Source of the DNA: an uncultured beta proteobacterium
GTDB lineage: Bacteria; Pseudomonadota; Gammaproteobacteria; Burkholderiales; SG8-39
Assembly (NCBI GenBank): GCA_902826155.1
Contig: CADEDU010000113.1
Location: 1 to 11,084, forward strand
Reading direction: 5' to 3'
DNA length: 11,084 bases
Below the pieces are notes generated by a model. It was not told where the DNA came from. It worked only from the letters and a program-made list of their open reading frames with translations, and searched no databases. The stretch's first letter is position 1, and each line of letters opens with the position of its first letter. This document shows positions 1-8,959 of the stretch, piece by piece. The position numbers and the translations under genes were made by a program.

Positions 1-878
1 GCGTGCAGTCGTCGCTGGTGATGGTGCCGATCTTCGAGTTCGGCACCGAGGCGCAACGCCGCAAGTACCTGCCCAAGCTCGCCACCGGTGAGTGGATCGG
101 CTGCTTCGGCCTGACCGAACCGAACCACGGATCGGATCCCGGAAGCATGGCCACGCGCGCCAAGCAAGTGGCTGGCGGCTACAGCTTGACCGGCTCGAAG
201 ATGTGGATCAGCAACTCGCCGATTGCCGACGTGTTCGTCGTGTGGGCCAAGACCGACGATGGTCGCATTCGCGGATTCGTTCTGGAAAAAGGCGCCAAAG
301 GGCTCAGTGCGCCGGCGATTCACGGCAAGGTCGGGCTGCGCACGTCGATCACCGGCGAAATCGTGATGGACAACGTGTTCGTGCCCGAGGAGAACCTGCT
401 GCCCAACGTCGAAGGACTGAAAGGGCCGTTCACGTGTCTCAACTCTGCCCGGTACGGCATCGCCTGGGGCGCACTCGGTGCAGCCGAGTCGTGCTGGCAC
501 ACCGCGCGCCAGTACGTGCTCGATCGCCAGCAGTTCGGCCGTCCGCTCGCCGCGAATCAGCTCATCCAGAAGAAGCTCGCCGACATGCAGACCGAGATCT
601 GTCTGGGCCTGCAGGGTTGCCTGCGCCTGGGTCGGATGAAAGACGAAGGCACCGCGGCCGTCGAGATCACGTCCATCCTCAAGCGCAATTCATGCGGCAA
701 GGCTCTCGACATCGCCCGCATGGCGCGCGACATGCTCGGCGGCAACGGCATCTCCGATGAGTTCGGCGTGATCCGTCATCTGGTGAATCTCGAGGTGGTC
801 AACACCTACGAGGGCACGCACGACATCCACGCCCTCATCCTCGGTCGCGCGCAGACCGGCATTCAGGCATTTCAGTAA
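1..878 (+). CDS. gcdH: Glutaryl-CoA dehydrogenase, 5'-truncated by window edge
   Basis: This FAD enzyme of the acyl-CoA dehydrogenase family oxidises and decarboxylates glutaryl-CoA to crotonyl-CoA in lysine, tryptophan and aromatic degradation, passing electrons to ETF. The reading frame is open at the left edge, and 291 codons remain of the roughly 395 usual for the family. The GTG at base 3 is an internal Val of the conserved SVQSSLVM segment, so it is not the start. Visible landmarks are [12 protein letters not shown] (residues 35-46 of the fragment), the FAD/substrate-contact stretch KMWISNSP (66-73), ARYGIAWG (149-156), [12 protein letters not shown] (242-253) and the C-terminal [17 protein letters not shown]270 in that last motif aligns with the catalytic base of human GCDH. 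The motif and surrounding sequence resemble GCDH far more than other acyl-CoA dehydrogenases. The glutarate-binding Arg lies just upstream, outside the window. The stop is 8 bases before tag. Confidence 0.95.
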   Translation, partial: VQSSLVMVPIFEFGTEAQRRKYLPKLATGEWIGCFGLTEPNHGSDPGSMATRAKQVAGGYSLTGSKMWISNSPIADVFVVWAKTDDGRIRGFVLEKGAKGLSAPAIHGKVGLRTSITGEIVMDNVFVPEENLLPNVEGLKGPFTCLNSARYGIAWGALGAAESCWHTARQYVLDRQQFGRPLAANQLIQKKLADMQTEICLGLQGCLRLGRMKDEGTAAVEITSILKRNSCGKALDIARMARDMLGGNGISDEFGVIRHLVNLEVVNTYEGTHDIHALILGRAQTGIQAFQ

Positions 879-886
879 CGCGCGCG

Positions 887-1486
887 ATGGCCAGTCCCCG
901 AGCGACCCGCGAGCCGACGCGCTGCGCGTGGGTCGCCAACGCAAGCCCGCTCGATGTCATGTATCACGACACCGAGTGGGGCGTGCCGGTGCACGAGGAT
1001 CGCGTGTTGTTCGAATTCCTCATCCTCGAAGGCGCGCAGGCCGGACTGTCCTGGTCGACAGTGCTGGCCAAGCGCGAGAACTACCGTCGTGCAATGGCCG
1101 GGTTCGACCCGACGCGCATCGCCCGTTTTGGTGCGCGCGAGCAGGCGAGGCTGCTCGCCAACCCCGGCATCATCCGCAATCGCCTGAAGGTGGCCGCGAC
1201 GATCGACAACGCCAAAGCGTTTCTCGCGATCCAGGAGCAGTTCGGCAGCTTCGACGCGTACCTATGGCGCTTCGTCGACGGGCGCCCTCTCCAGAATCGC
1301 TGGCGCGAGCAGCGAGAAGTGCCCGCGCAGACGTCGGTCTCCGATGCGCTCAGCAAAGATCTCAAAGCGCGCGGCTGTCGCTTCGTCGGCACGACGATCA
1401 TGTACGCCTACATGCAGGCGGTCGGCATGGTGAACGACCATCTGACACGCTGCTTTCGTTGCCGGGAACTCGCTCGCACGCGCTGA
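887..1486 (+). CDS. tag: DNA-3-methyladenine glycosylase I
   Basis: This base-excision repair enzyme removes 3-methyladenine from alkylated DNA in the cytoplasm. The protein is 199 aa, a normal length. The zinc-binding set is present: C13, H27, H185 and C189, with the last pair in [10 protein letters not shown]. The base-recognition residues also match the E. coli enzyme with a +10 offset: Y26 and E48, with W56 in the [11 protein letters not shown] segment. The YHDTEWGVP and [18 protein letters not shown] blocks are diagnostic. The ATG at 887 is chosen because it places the first zinc Cys 12 residues in; no good Shine-Dalgarno sequence precedes it. The start lies 8 bases after the gcdH stop on the same strand, so translation may depend on ribosomes finishing gcdH. 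This cotranscription is inferred; no metabolic link between the two is known. Confidence 0.95.
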   Translation: MASPRATREPTRCAWVANASPLDVMYHDTEWGVPVHEDRVLFEFLILEGAQAGLSWSTVLAKRENYRRAMAGFDPTRIARFGAREQARLLANPGIIRNRLKVAATIDNAKAFLAIQEQFGSFDAYLWRFVDGRPLQNRWREQREVPAQTSVSDALSKDLKARGCRFVGTTIMYAYMQAVGMVNDHLTRCFRCRELARTR

Positions 1487-1515
1487 AGTGGCGCACGCAG
1501 CTCGATGTTCCGAAA

Positions 1516-1532
1516 TCGCGCGCAGCGCGCGA
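1516..1532. repeat. 17-bp GC palindrome downstream of tag
   Basis: TCGCGCGC-A-GCGCGCGA is a perfect inverted repeat around one base, starting 29 bases after the tag stop. As RNA it could form a 6-bp stem with a 5-nt loop. It is not followed by a T-run, so it is at best a weak or Rho-assisted terminator for gcdH-tag, and it could equally be a protein-binding site. Confidence 0.4.
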
Positions 1533-1617
1533 CGCTTTCGTGACGAACGGTCGCTACAACGGACATGCGGGCCGGAACTTTCGCAGAAATTGCGGGCGAA
1601 ATTAACCGTTCGGGCAG

Positions 1618-1646
1618 TTCGGAGGCTCCGAGCGCCGATCTACAAT
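1618..1646 (+). promoter_or_regulatory. Probable sigma-70 promoter for the yqgE-like gene
   Basis: The -10 hexamer TACAAT at 1641-1646 (5 of 6 to consensus) sits in the context CTACAATCG. A weak -35 (TTCGGA, 1618-1623) lies 17 bases upstream. A start near 1653 would give a leader of about 130 nt. The rest of the 1487-1783 gap shows no coding potential beyond shadows of other frames; apart from the palindrome at 1516-1532 nothing else is evident. Confidence 0.45.
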
Positions 1647-1770
1647 CGATCGAACGGGCTACACGGCCCTGCTGGGCGCGCGTAATATCGGGACAAGCCA
1701 GCCACGAGCGACAGGGTACCGCTGTAGCGTAGAGTGAAGCACAGAGGTGTTCGGGCCGCCGATATCCTTG

Positions 1771-1776
1771 AAGGAG
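1771..1776 (+). promoter_or_regulatory. Shine-Dalgarno for the yqgE-like gene
   Basis: AAGGAG lies 7 bases before the ATG at 1784. It is the best ribosome-binding site in the window and fixes the start, so the signal peptide is part of the translated product. Confidence 0.85.
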
Positions 1777-1783
1777 CTGAAGC

Positions 1784-2407
1784 ATGCTGAAGAAGTGGGT
1801 CTCGAGCATCCTGATTGGCGCGCTGGTTCCGCTTGGGCTTGCGCAGGCGCAAGCCAGCCGCTCCGACGACGATGCGGCATTCCTGTTGGTCGCCACGCCG
1901 CGGCTGGTCGACCCGGGTTATCGCCAGACCGTTCTGCTCGCTGTTCCGGCCGACAACGATCGACACATCGGCTTCATCATCAACCGCCCCACGCGGCGGA
2001 CACTGTCCAGCCTGTTTCCCGATCATGAACCCTCGAAGAAGGTCGTCGATCCGGTGTACTTCGGCGGCCCGATGTCGCGCAGCGCGTTGTTCGCGGTGGT
2101 GCGTTCCGCCGACAGCCCCGGCTCGGGCTCGATCAAATTGATGAAGGATCTGTTTTTCTCGATGCGCGTCGACGTGGTGGATCGCATCATCGAGCGCATG
2201 CCCAACGAGGCGCGCTACTACGTCGGATACGTGGAATGGCGTCCCGGCGAACTGCGCACCGAACTCAATCGCGGGCTGTGGCACGTGATGAATCCCGACA
2301 CGAGTTCGGTGTTCCGCAAAGACACCGAGTCGATGTGGGAAGAGTTGATCCGCATCGCCCGTTCGGTGACGGCGAGCCTGGACGATTCAAGCCTGAGAAT
2401 CCCTTGA
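1784..2407 (+). CDS. AlgH/YqgE (UPF0301) family protein with signal peptide
   Basis: The 207-aa product belongs to the AlgH/YqgE family, whose molecular role is unsettled. Matching blocks are FLLVATPRLVDPGYRQTVLL (residues 33-52), IGFIINRP (62-69), VYFGGPM, and YYVGYVEWRPGELRTEL followed by GLWHVM. Family members are normally cytoplasmic and start almost directly at the first block. This one has an extra N-terminus with the layout of a Sec signal peptide: MLKKW, hydrophobic residues 6-19, then AQAQAS, with likely cleavage after A22 or A24. No lipobox Cys is present, so a soluble periplasmic protein is inferred. The gene stands alone with its own promoter and ends at a hairpin terminator facing clpB. 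Family membership is secure; export is a prediction. Confidence 0.85.
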   Translation: MLKKWVSSILIGALVPLGLAQAQASRSDDDAAFLLVATPRLVDPGYRQTVLLAVPADNDRHIGFIINRPTRRTLSSLFPDHEPSKKVVDPVYFGGPMSRSALFAVVRSADSPGSGSIKLMKDLFFSMRVDVVDRIIERMPNEARYYVGYVEWRPGELRTELNRGLWHVMNPDTSSVFRKDTESMWEELIRIARSVTASLDDSSLRIP

Positions 2408-2431
2408 TCAGGTCTTGAGGATCGGCAGACA

Positions 2432-2463
2432 GACAAACGCCCGCTTTCGCGGGCGTTGTCATT
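2432..2463. terminator. Bidirectional hairpin terminator between yqgE-like gene and clpB
   Basis: AACGCCCGC (2436-2444) pairs with GCGGGCGTT (2449-2457) around TTTC, and GAC/GTC extend the stem past a one-base bulge. Read on the - strand the loop is GAAA, a stable tetraloop, and the tail is GTTTGTCTGTCT, a fair U-rich tract for clpB. On the + strand the tail GTTGTCATTT is weaker. It starts 25 bases after the yqgE-like stop. Confidence 0.8.
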
Positions 2464-2468
2464 TGCTA

Positions 2469-2512
2469 CACGCCGCCGACTCGCGCGGCGTGCGGATCGG
2501 GCTCATAGAGCC
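2469..2512. repeat. Two further small hairpins in the convergent gap
   Basis: CACGCCGC (2469-2476) pairs with GCGGCGTG (2485-2492), and GGCTC (2500-2504) pairs with GAGCC (2508-2512). Neither has a clear T-run. Being transcribed in the 3' region of clpB, they may help protect or end that transcript. Confidence 0.4.
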
Positions 2513-2546
2513 ATTGCTTTGATGCCGCTGAGCCCTCCTGCCTCCG

Positions 2547-5126
<2,580 letters not shown>

Positions 5127-5207
5127 CGATCATTCCCTCGAATTCGGACGGGATTCATGCCTTTATCCGGCTATCGCCAACCTGCTTGCGGCAACTTGTA
5201 CGCAGGG

Positions 5208-5237
5208 TAGATTGCGGCCCGAAAGGCCGTTTTCAAG
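5208..5237 (-). promoter_or_regulatory. Sigma-32 heat-shock promoter of clpB
   Basis: On the - strand, CTTGAAA (5231-5237) matches the sigma-32 -35 element exactly. After 14 bases comes CGCAATCTA (5208-5216), 7 of 9 to the CCCCATnTA -10 element. The predicted start leaves a leader of about 75 nt before the clpB ATG. The spacer contains CGGCC-TTTCG-GGCCG (5215-5229), an inverted repeat that could bind a regulator or be chance. No CIRCE element (HrcA site) is present. Confidence 0.8.
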
Positions 5238-5276
5238 ATGTTGAAATAGTGCGCATGGGGGGTCGGATGCGTCCGC

Positions 5277-5282
5277 TAGACT
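5277..5282 (+). promoter_or_regulatory. Possible -10 element for the kinase gene
   Basis: TAGACT in the context GCTAGACTCG lies 25 bases before the kinase ATG and resembles the CTAnAaTCg boxes before mobB and the yqgE-like gene. No convincing -35 is seen, so this is tentative. The kinase ATG has no Shine-Dalgarno; the stretch before it is pyrimidine-rich. Confidence 0.3.
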
Positions 5283-5307
5283 CGCCTGCCTCCGACCTCC
5301 CTGCCCC

Positions 5308-6651
5308 ATGCCTTTCAAATTCGAACTCGAAGAGCGTATCGGCCGCTACCCGATCCGCCGAGAAATCGGCCGCGGCGCGACCAGTTGCGTCTATCTCGCC
5401 TTCGATCCCAGCCAGCATCGCGACGTGGCGATCAAGGTGTTCTTCAGCGAGGGCACGCTCTCCGAGCAGGACGCAAAGGTACTGCGCAAGGGCTTCCTGG
5501 CCGAAGCCGCCCTGGTAGGGCGGCTGTCGCATCCTCACATCGTGCAGACTTACGACGCGGTCAACGAGGACCAGTTCTGCTATGTGGTGATGGAGTACGT
5601 TCCGGGCAGCACGCTCGAACAGCACTGCGATTTCCAGTCCCTGCTGCCGATCGCCAAGGTCGTCGAGATCACGTTCAAGTGCCTGCGAGCGCTCGATTTC
5701 GCGTTTCAAAGTGGCGTCATCCACCGCGATATCAAGCCGGGCAACATCCTGTACACGACCGACGGCGATATCAAGATCACCGACTTCGGTGCGTCGTTCC
5801 AGGAAGCGCTTGCGCACGAGACCACGCAGTTGGCCGGAATCGGCTCGCCGGCGTACATGTCGCCCGAGCAGATCCGCATGGAAAACCTCAACCACCAGAC
5901 CGACATCTACTCGCTCGGCGTGGTGCTCTACAAGCTGCTCACCGGCCGCCTGCCCTACAACGCGTCGAACCAGCTCTCGCTCACCTACGAGATTCTGAAC
6001 GTTCAGCCCGCACCGCCCTCGACGTTCCGCCCGGAACTGCCGAGCGTATTCGACGAGATCTGCCTCAAGGCGATGGCCAAGGACCCGGCCGATCGCTTCG
6101 CGACCTGGATCGACTTCGGCAAGGAGCTCTCGCGCGCCTTCGGTGTGACACGGGCCATCGGCGCAGCGCCGACCGACTCGGAGAAGTACGCCGAGCTTCG
6201 GGCCCAGCCGTTCTTCGCCGACTTCGACGATGTCGCGCTGTGGGAGTGCCTGCGCATCAGCGTGTGGCGCGACGCTCAAGCCCACACCGTGATGATTCGC
6301 GAGGGTGATGCCGCCGACAGCATGTTCGTGCTACTCAAGGGCGAGGTCGCCGTCACACTCGACAGTAAGCAGCTCGCGACCGTCGCCAACGGCGGGTGCT
6401 TCGGCGAGACCCTGTATTTCGGCGACACGCCCACGCGCCGGCCCACGACGATCACCGCCGCCACGTCGATCACCTGCGTCGAGATCAAGGCCTCGGCGAT
6501 GCGGGCAGCCAGCGACGGCTGCCAGAAGTCGTTTCAGCGCGGCATGATCCGCGTCCTGCTCGATCGACTCACCCAGCTCAACCGCCAGCTTGCCACCCAC
6601 GCCGACAACGCGATCGAGCTGCGCCTGGCCGAAGAAGCCACAACGTCCTGA
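5308..6651 (+). CDS. Ser/Thr protein kinase fused to a cyclic-nucleotide-binding domain
   Basis: This 447-aa soluble protein begins with a Hanks-type kinase domain (about 13-280). The ATP loop is IGRGATSCVY (20-29), followed by Lys43 (AIK), Glu66 of helix C, HRDIKPGN (139-146, catalytic D141), DFG (159-161), GSPAYMSPEQ (179-188) and DIYSLGVVLY (199-208). All catalytic residues are present, so it should be active. It is an RD-type kinase, probably regulated by activation-loop phosphorylation; T172, T173 and S180 are candidates. Residues about 296-395 form a CAP/PKA-like cNMP-binding fold: FVLLKGEVAV (340-349), then FGETLYFGDTPTRRPT (365-380). E367 and R378 match the ribose- and phosphate-contacting Glu and Arg, though the RA/RT following residue is Pro. 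A short helical tail follows. No membrane segment or PASTA repeats occur. Direct cAMP/cGMP control is inferred. Divergent from clpB; substrates unknown. Confidence 0.92.
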   Translation: MPFKFELEERIGRYPIRREIGRGATSCVYLAFDPSQHRDVAIKVFFSEGTLSEQDAKVLRKGFLAEAALVGRLSHPHIVQTYDAVNEDQFCYVVMEYVPGSTLEQHCDFQSLLPIAKVVEITFKCLRALDFAFQSGVIHRDIKPGNILYTTDGDIKITDFGASFQEALAHETTQLAGIGSPAYMSPEQIRMENLNHQTDIYSLGVVLYKLLTGRLPYNASNQLSLTYEILNVQPAPPSTFRPELPSVFDEICLKAMAKDPADRFATWIDFGKELSRAFGVTRAIGAAPTDSEKYAELRAQPFFADFDDVALWECLRISVWRDAQAHTVMIREGDAADSMFVLLKGEVAVTLDSKQLATVANGGCFGETLYFGDTPTRRPTTITAATSITCVEIKASAMRAASDGCQKSFQRGMIRVLLDRLTQLNRQLATHADNAIELRLAEEATTS

Positions 6652-6704
6652 GCGCCGGAGCCGGGCCCGCCCGTCTCCACTCGGCGGCGGACGTATCATC
6701 GCCT

Positions 6705-6739
6705 GCGTGCGACACATCCCGCCGATCGGCGGCGCACGC
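6705..6739. promoter_or_regulatory. Nested palindrome between kinase and ligase genes
   Basis: CCGCCGATCGGCGG (6719-6732) is a perfect 14-bp palindrome. It is enclosed by GCGTGCG (6705-6711) and CGCACGC (6733-6739). It could be an operator for the downstream ligase-like gene or, as RNA, a long hairpin with a 7-nt side bulge. A TATCAT hexamer (6694-6699), 5 of 6 to a -10 box, lies just upstream with no clear -35. Nothing else was identified in the 155-base gap 6652-6806. Confidence 0.45.
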
Positions 6740-6806
6740 TCCGCTCCACGCTCAATCCCCTGCGCTCAATCCTCGGCGCGCAGTCATTTCCCAGGACCTT
6801 GCGGCG

Positions 6807-8015
6807 ATGAACATCGCTCAATTCATCGCGCGCGCGGCGCGCACGTTTTCCGACCGCATCGCCATTGCACATGGCACGACGCCATATGCCACCTATGGCG
6901 AACTCGCCGTGCGGGCCGGAAGGCTGGCACAGCATCTGCGGTACACGCTCGGCCTCGATGCAGGAGAGCGCGTCGCGTTGTTCATGAACAACTGTCCCGA
7001 GTATTTCGAAGTGCTCGCGAGCATCTGGTGGGGTGGGCTTACCGCGTTGCCGATCGATGCGAAGCTGCATCCGAACGAACTCGCCTACATCCTCAGCCAT
7101 TCGGGCGCGCGCTACTGCTTCGTCACCCCTGAGCTGGCCCAAGCAAGCGCGGCGCATCTGGGCGAATCGCGCACGATCGATGTGCGGTCCGCGCGCTATC
7201 GGACGATGTTCGACGAGCCGCGCGAAGTCTCGATCCACTGGAACGTGCCCGACGACATCGCCTGGCTCTCGTATGCCAGCGCCACCACCGGCCAGCCCAA
7301 GGGTGTGATGCTCTCGCATCGCAATCTGCTGGCGATGTCGCTGTGCTACATCGCCGATGTCGATCCGATCGGCAGCCACGATTGCATCGTGCACGCCGCG
7401 TCGACCGCGCACGGCTCCGGCCTTTACGCATTGCCGCACTTCGCCGCCGCGGCTCCACAGGTCGTCGCCGAATCGGGGGAATTCGAGCCTGCGGAGATCG
7501 TTCGTCTGGCCAACCACTGGCGCGGCACGGCGCTGTTCGCAACGCCGACGCAGGTCAAGCGTCTGATTGGGTACGTGCGCTCCGCAAGCCCTGCCCTCGA
7601 CATGCTGAAGACCGTCGTCTACCGCGGACCGATGCCCTTGGCCGATATCAAGGATGCGCTGACGGTCATGGGACAACGCTTTGCGCAGATCCATGGCCGG
7701 AGCGAAAGCGCGATGACGATCACGGCGCTTTCGAAGTTGCACCTCGCCGACCGCGATCACCCGCGTTACGACGCGCGCCTGAGTTCAGTGGGTGTGGCGC
7801 AATCGGCGGTCGAAGTGCGTGTCGTCGATGACGAAGACCGGACCTTGCCCGACGGGGAAGCAGGCGCAGTCGTGGTACGCGGCGAACCCGTGATGCGCGG
7901 CTACTGGCGGGACGCGCCGGCCACGGCGGCCGCATTGACACACGGCTGGCTGCACACCGGCGACGTGGGGACGTTCGATCGCGACGGTTTTCTCACCTTG
8001 CTCGATCGATCCTAG
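6807..8015 (+). CDS. AMP-forming acyl-CoA ligase-like protein lacking the C-terminal domain
   Basis: This 402-aa member of the ANL (adenylate-forming) superfamily would activate a carboxylic acid as an acyl-AMP if active; the substrate is unknown. The ATG at 6807 is chosen because MNIAQFIARAARTFSDR is a typical family N-terminus; AGGA lies 10 bases upstream. Visible motifs are YASATTGQPKGVMLSH (156-171), the ATP loop with Ala in place of the usual second Gly (SGTTG), HGRSESAMTIT (296-306, usually YGxxE), and HGWLHTGDVGTFDRDG (379-394). The YGGAPM-type motif is altered to YRGPMP (272-277). The chain ends at LLDRS, exactly the hinge where the C-terminal domain of about 110 residues should begin. 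The catalytic A10 Lys is therefore missing, and no continuation appears in other frames before crcB. It may be a decaying gene, an adenylation-only form, or a binding protein. Confidence 0.8.
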   Translation: MNIAQFIARAARTFSDRIAIAHGTTPYATYGELAVRAGRLAQHLRYTLGLDAGERVALFMNNCPEYFEVLASIWWGGLTALPIDAKLHPNELAYILSHSGARYCFVTPELAQASAAHLGESRTIDVRSARYRTMFDEPREVSIHWNVPDDIAWLSYASATTGQPKGVMLSHRNLLAMSLCYIADVDPIGSHDCIVHAASTAHGSGLYALPHFAAAAPQVVAESGEFEPAEIVRLANHWRGTALFATPTQVKRLIGYVRSASPALDMLKTVVYRGPMPLADIKDALTVMGQRFAQIHGRSESAMTITALSKLHLADRDHPRYDARLSSVGVAQSAVEVRVVDDEDRTLPDGEAGAVVVRGEPVMRGYWRDAPATAAALTHGWLHTGDVGTFDRDGFLTLLDRS

Positions 8016-8032
8016 GGGACGATTACCCCAGG
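8011..8032. terminator. Weak hairpin between convergent ligase-like gene and crcB
   Basis: CCTAGGGG (8011-8018, containing the TAG stop) pairs with CCCCAGG (8026-8032) around ACGATTA with one bulged base. It lies within the 41-base convergent gap and flanking end. There is no T-run on either strand, so termination is only suggested. Confidence 0.3.
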
Positions 8033-8056
8033 CGATTCGAACTCTCAAGACCGGAA

Positions 8057-8461
8057 TCACGTCAAAGCGCGAACGGTCGCGATCCCCAACGCAGTCAGAA
8101 CAAGCGAACCCGCCAGATGTGAGCCGGCATGCAGCAGCGTCCAGCCGTAGCGTCCCTGCGCGAGAAGCTCGACCGATTCGGCTGAGAACGTCGAGAACGT
8201 CGTCAGCCCGCCGAGCAATCCGGTGACGATGAACAGCCGCCACTCGGGGGCGAGTCCGTGCGCAAGCCGCAGCGATTCGAGGGCCACGCCGATCAGATAG
8301 CCACCGATCAGATTGGCGAGCAACGTTCCCAGCGGCAGACTCGGCAATGTCGCGTTCCAGGCCAGCCCCAACATCCAGCGCGACCACGCCCCGAACGCCG
8401 CACCCAATCCGACCGCCACGAATGCGCTCAGGGTGAGCGCGTTGGACCACTGCAGGCTCAC
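8057..8461 (-). CDS. crcB: Fluoride ion channel CrcB/Fluc
   Basis: This is a small inner-membrane channel that works as an antiparallel dimer and lets fluoride leave the cell. The 134-aa product has four hydrophobic segments (about 11-33, 44-62, 74-94 and 108-130). Family motifs are present: GAAFGAWSRW (20-29), GTLLANLIGGYLIG (45-58, with the conserved Asn50), and GLTTFSTFSAE (85-95), which carries the two channel Phe residues (F89 and F92) and the Ser/Thr track. The start is GTG at 8461, inside a GTGA overlap with the moaE stop, which implies translational coupling. No separate promoter or fluoride riboswitch is visible, so expression probably follows the Moco operon. Confidence 0.93.
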   Translation of the reverse strand: MSLQWSNALTLSAFVAVGLGAAFGAWSRWMLGLAWNATLPSLPLGTLLANLIGGYLIGVALESLRLAHGLAPEWRLFIVTGLLGGLTTFSTFSAESVELLAQGRYGWTLLHAGSHLAGSLVLTALGIATVRALT

Positions 8462-8949
8462 CGATCCGGTCCGCCCGTATCACTTGAGGCGGCGCGCACC
8501 TGCCAGCGCGCGGCGGCTTCATCGTCGCTCGAGCGCGCATCGACCCAGCGCGCGCCGGTGGGTGTCTGCTCTTTCTTCCAGAACGGCGCCTGCGTCTTCA
8601 GGTAGTCCATGATGAACTCACACGCGGCGAACGCATCGCCTCGATGTCCGCCCGCCACGACCACCAGGACGATCTGATCGGTCGGACGCAGCTCGCCGAC
8701 GCGATGGATGACGGTGACATCGTCGATCTGCCAGCGTGCCAGCGCCTCATCGACGATCGCACCGATCGAGCGCTCGGTCATGCCTGGGTAGTGCTCGAGC
8801 GTCATCGTCGCCACGCTCGAACCGTCATTGCGATCGCGGCACACGCCGATGAAACTCGCCACCGCACCGATCTCGGGACGATCGGTACGCAACCGGGCGA
8901 TCTCGGCGCCGGCGTCGAAGTCTTCGGTCTGGATGCGCACGCTCGGCAT
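8458..8949 (-). CDS. moaE: Molybdopterin synthase large (catalytic) subunit
   Basis: MoaE uses sulfur carried on the MoaD C-terminus to convert cyclic pyranopterin monophosphate to molybdopterin; the cytoplasmic enzyme is a MoaD2-MoaE2 heterotetramer. The 163-aa protein has the active-site set: arginines in CRDRNDG (37-43), HR (102-103), and KTQAPFWKKE (118-127), whose K118 and K125 match the catalytic lysines of E. coli MoaE. ATG 8949 is preferred over an in-frame GTG at 8967 because MPSVRIQTEDFD fits the usual N-terminus and begins 10 bases after the moaD stop, while the GTG would overlap moaD. The last 14 or so residues extend past the usual end and overlap the crcB start by 4 bases. Confidence 0.94.
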   Translation of the reverse strand: MPSVRIQTEDFDAGAEIARLRTDRPEIGAVASFIGVCRDRNDGSSVATMTLEHYPGMTERSIGAIVDEALARWQIDDVTVIHRVGELRPTDQIVLVVVAGGHRGDAFAACEFIMDYLKTQAPFWKKEQTPTGARWVDARSSDDEAAARWQVRAASSDTGGPDR

Positions 8950-8959
8950 GGTCGAACGC

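Noticed and set aside
5127..5307. CIRCE/HrcA operator for clpB
   Set aside because: No TTAGCACTC-N9-GAGTGCTAA-like repeat is present; the sigma-32 elements explain the region better.
5233..6285. 350-codon open frame antisense to the kinase gene
   Set aside because: Overlaps the kinase domain with its intact catalytic motifs and would also run through the divergent promoter region.
6396..6806. Upstream extension of the ligase-like frame into the kinase gene
   Set aside because: The added residues are low-complexity Arg/Ala/His-rich and out of frame with the kinase cNMP domain; family-like sequence begins at the ATG at 6807.
8016..8056. Frameshifted continuation of the ligase C-terminal domain
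   Set aside because: The two other + frames across and beyond the stop give no recognisable hinge or A10 Lys motif, and crcB occupies the following bases.
8184..8201. Tandem 9-base repeat GAGAACGTC
   Set aside because: It encodes the conserved TTFSTFS channel motif of CrcB, so the repetition reflects protein sequence, not a DNA element.
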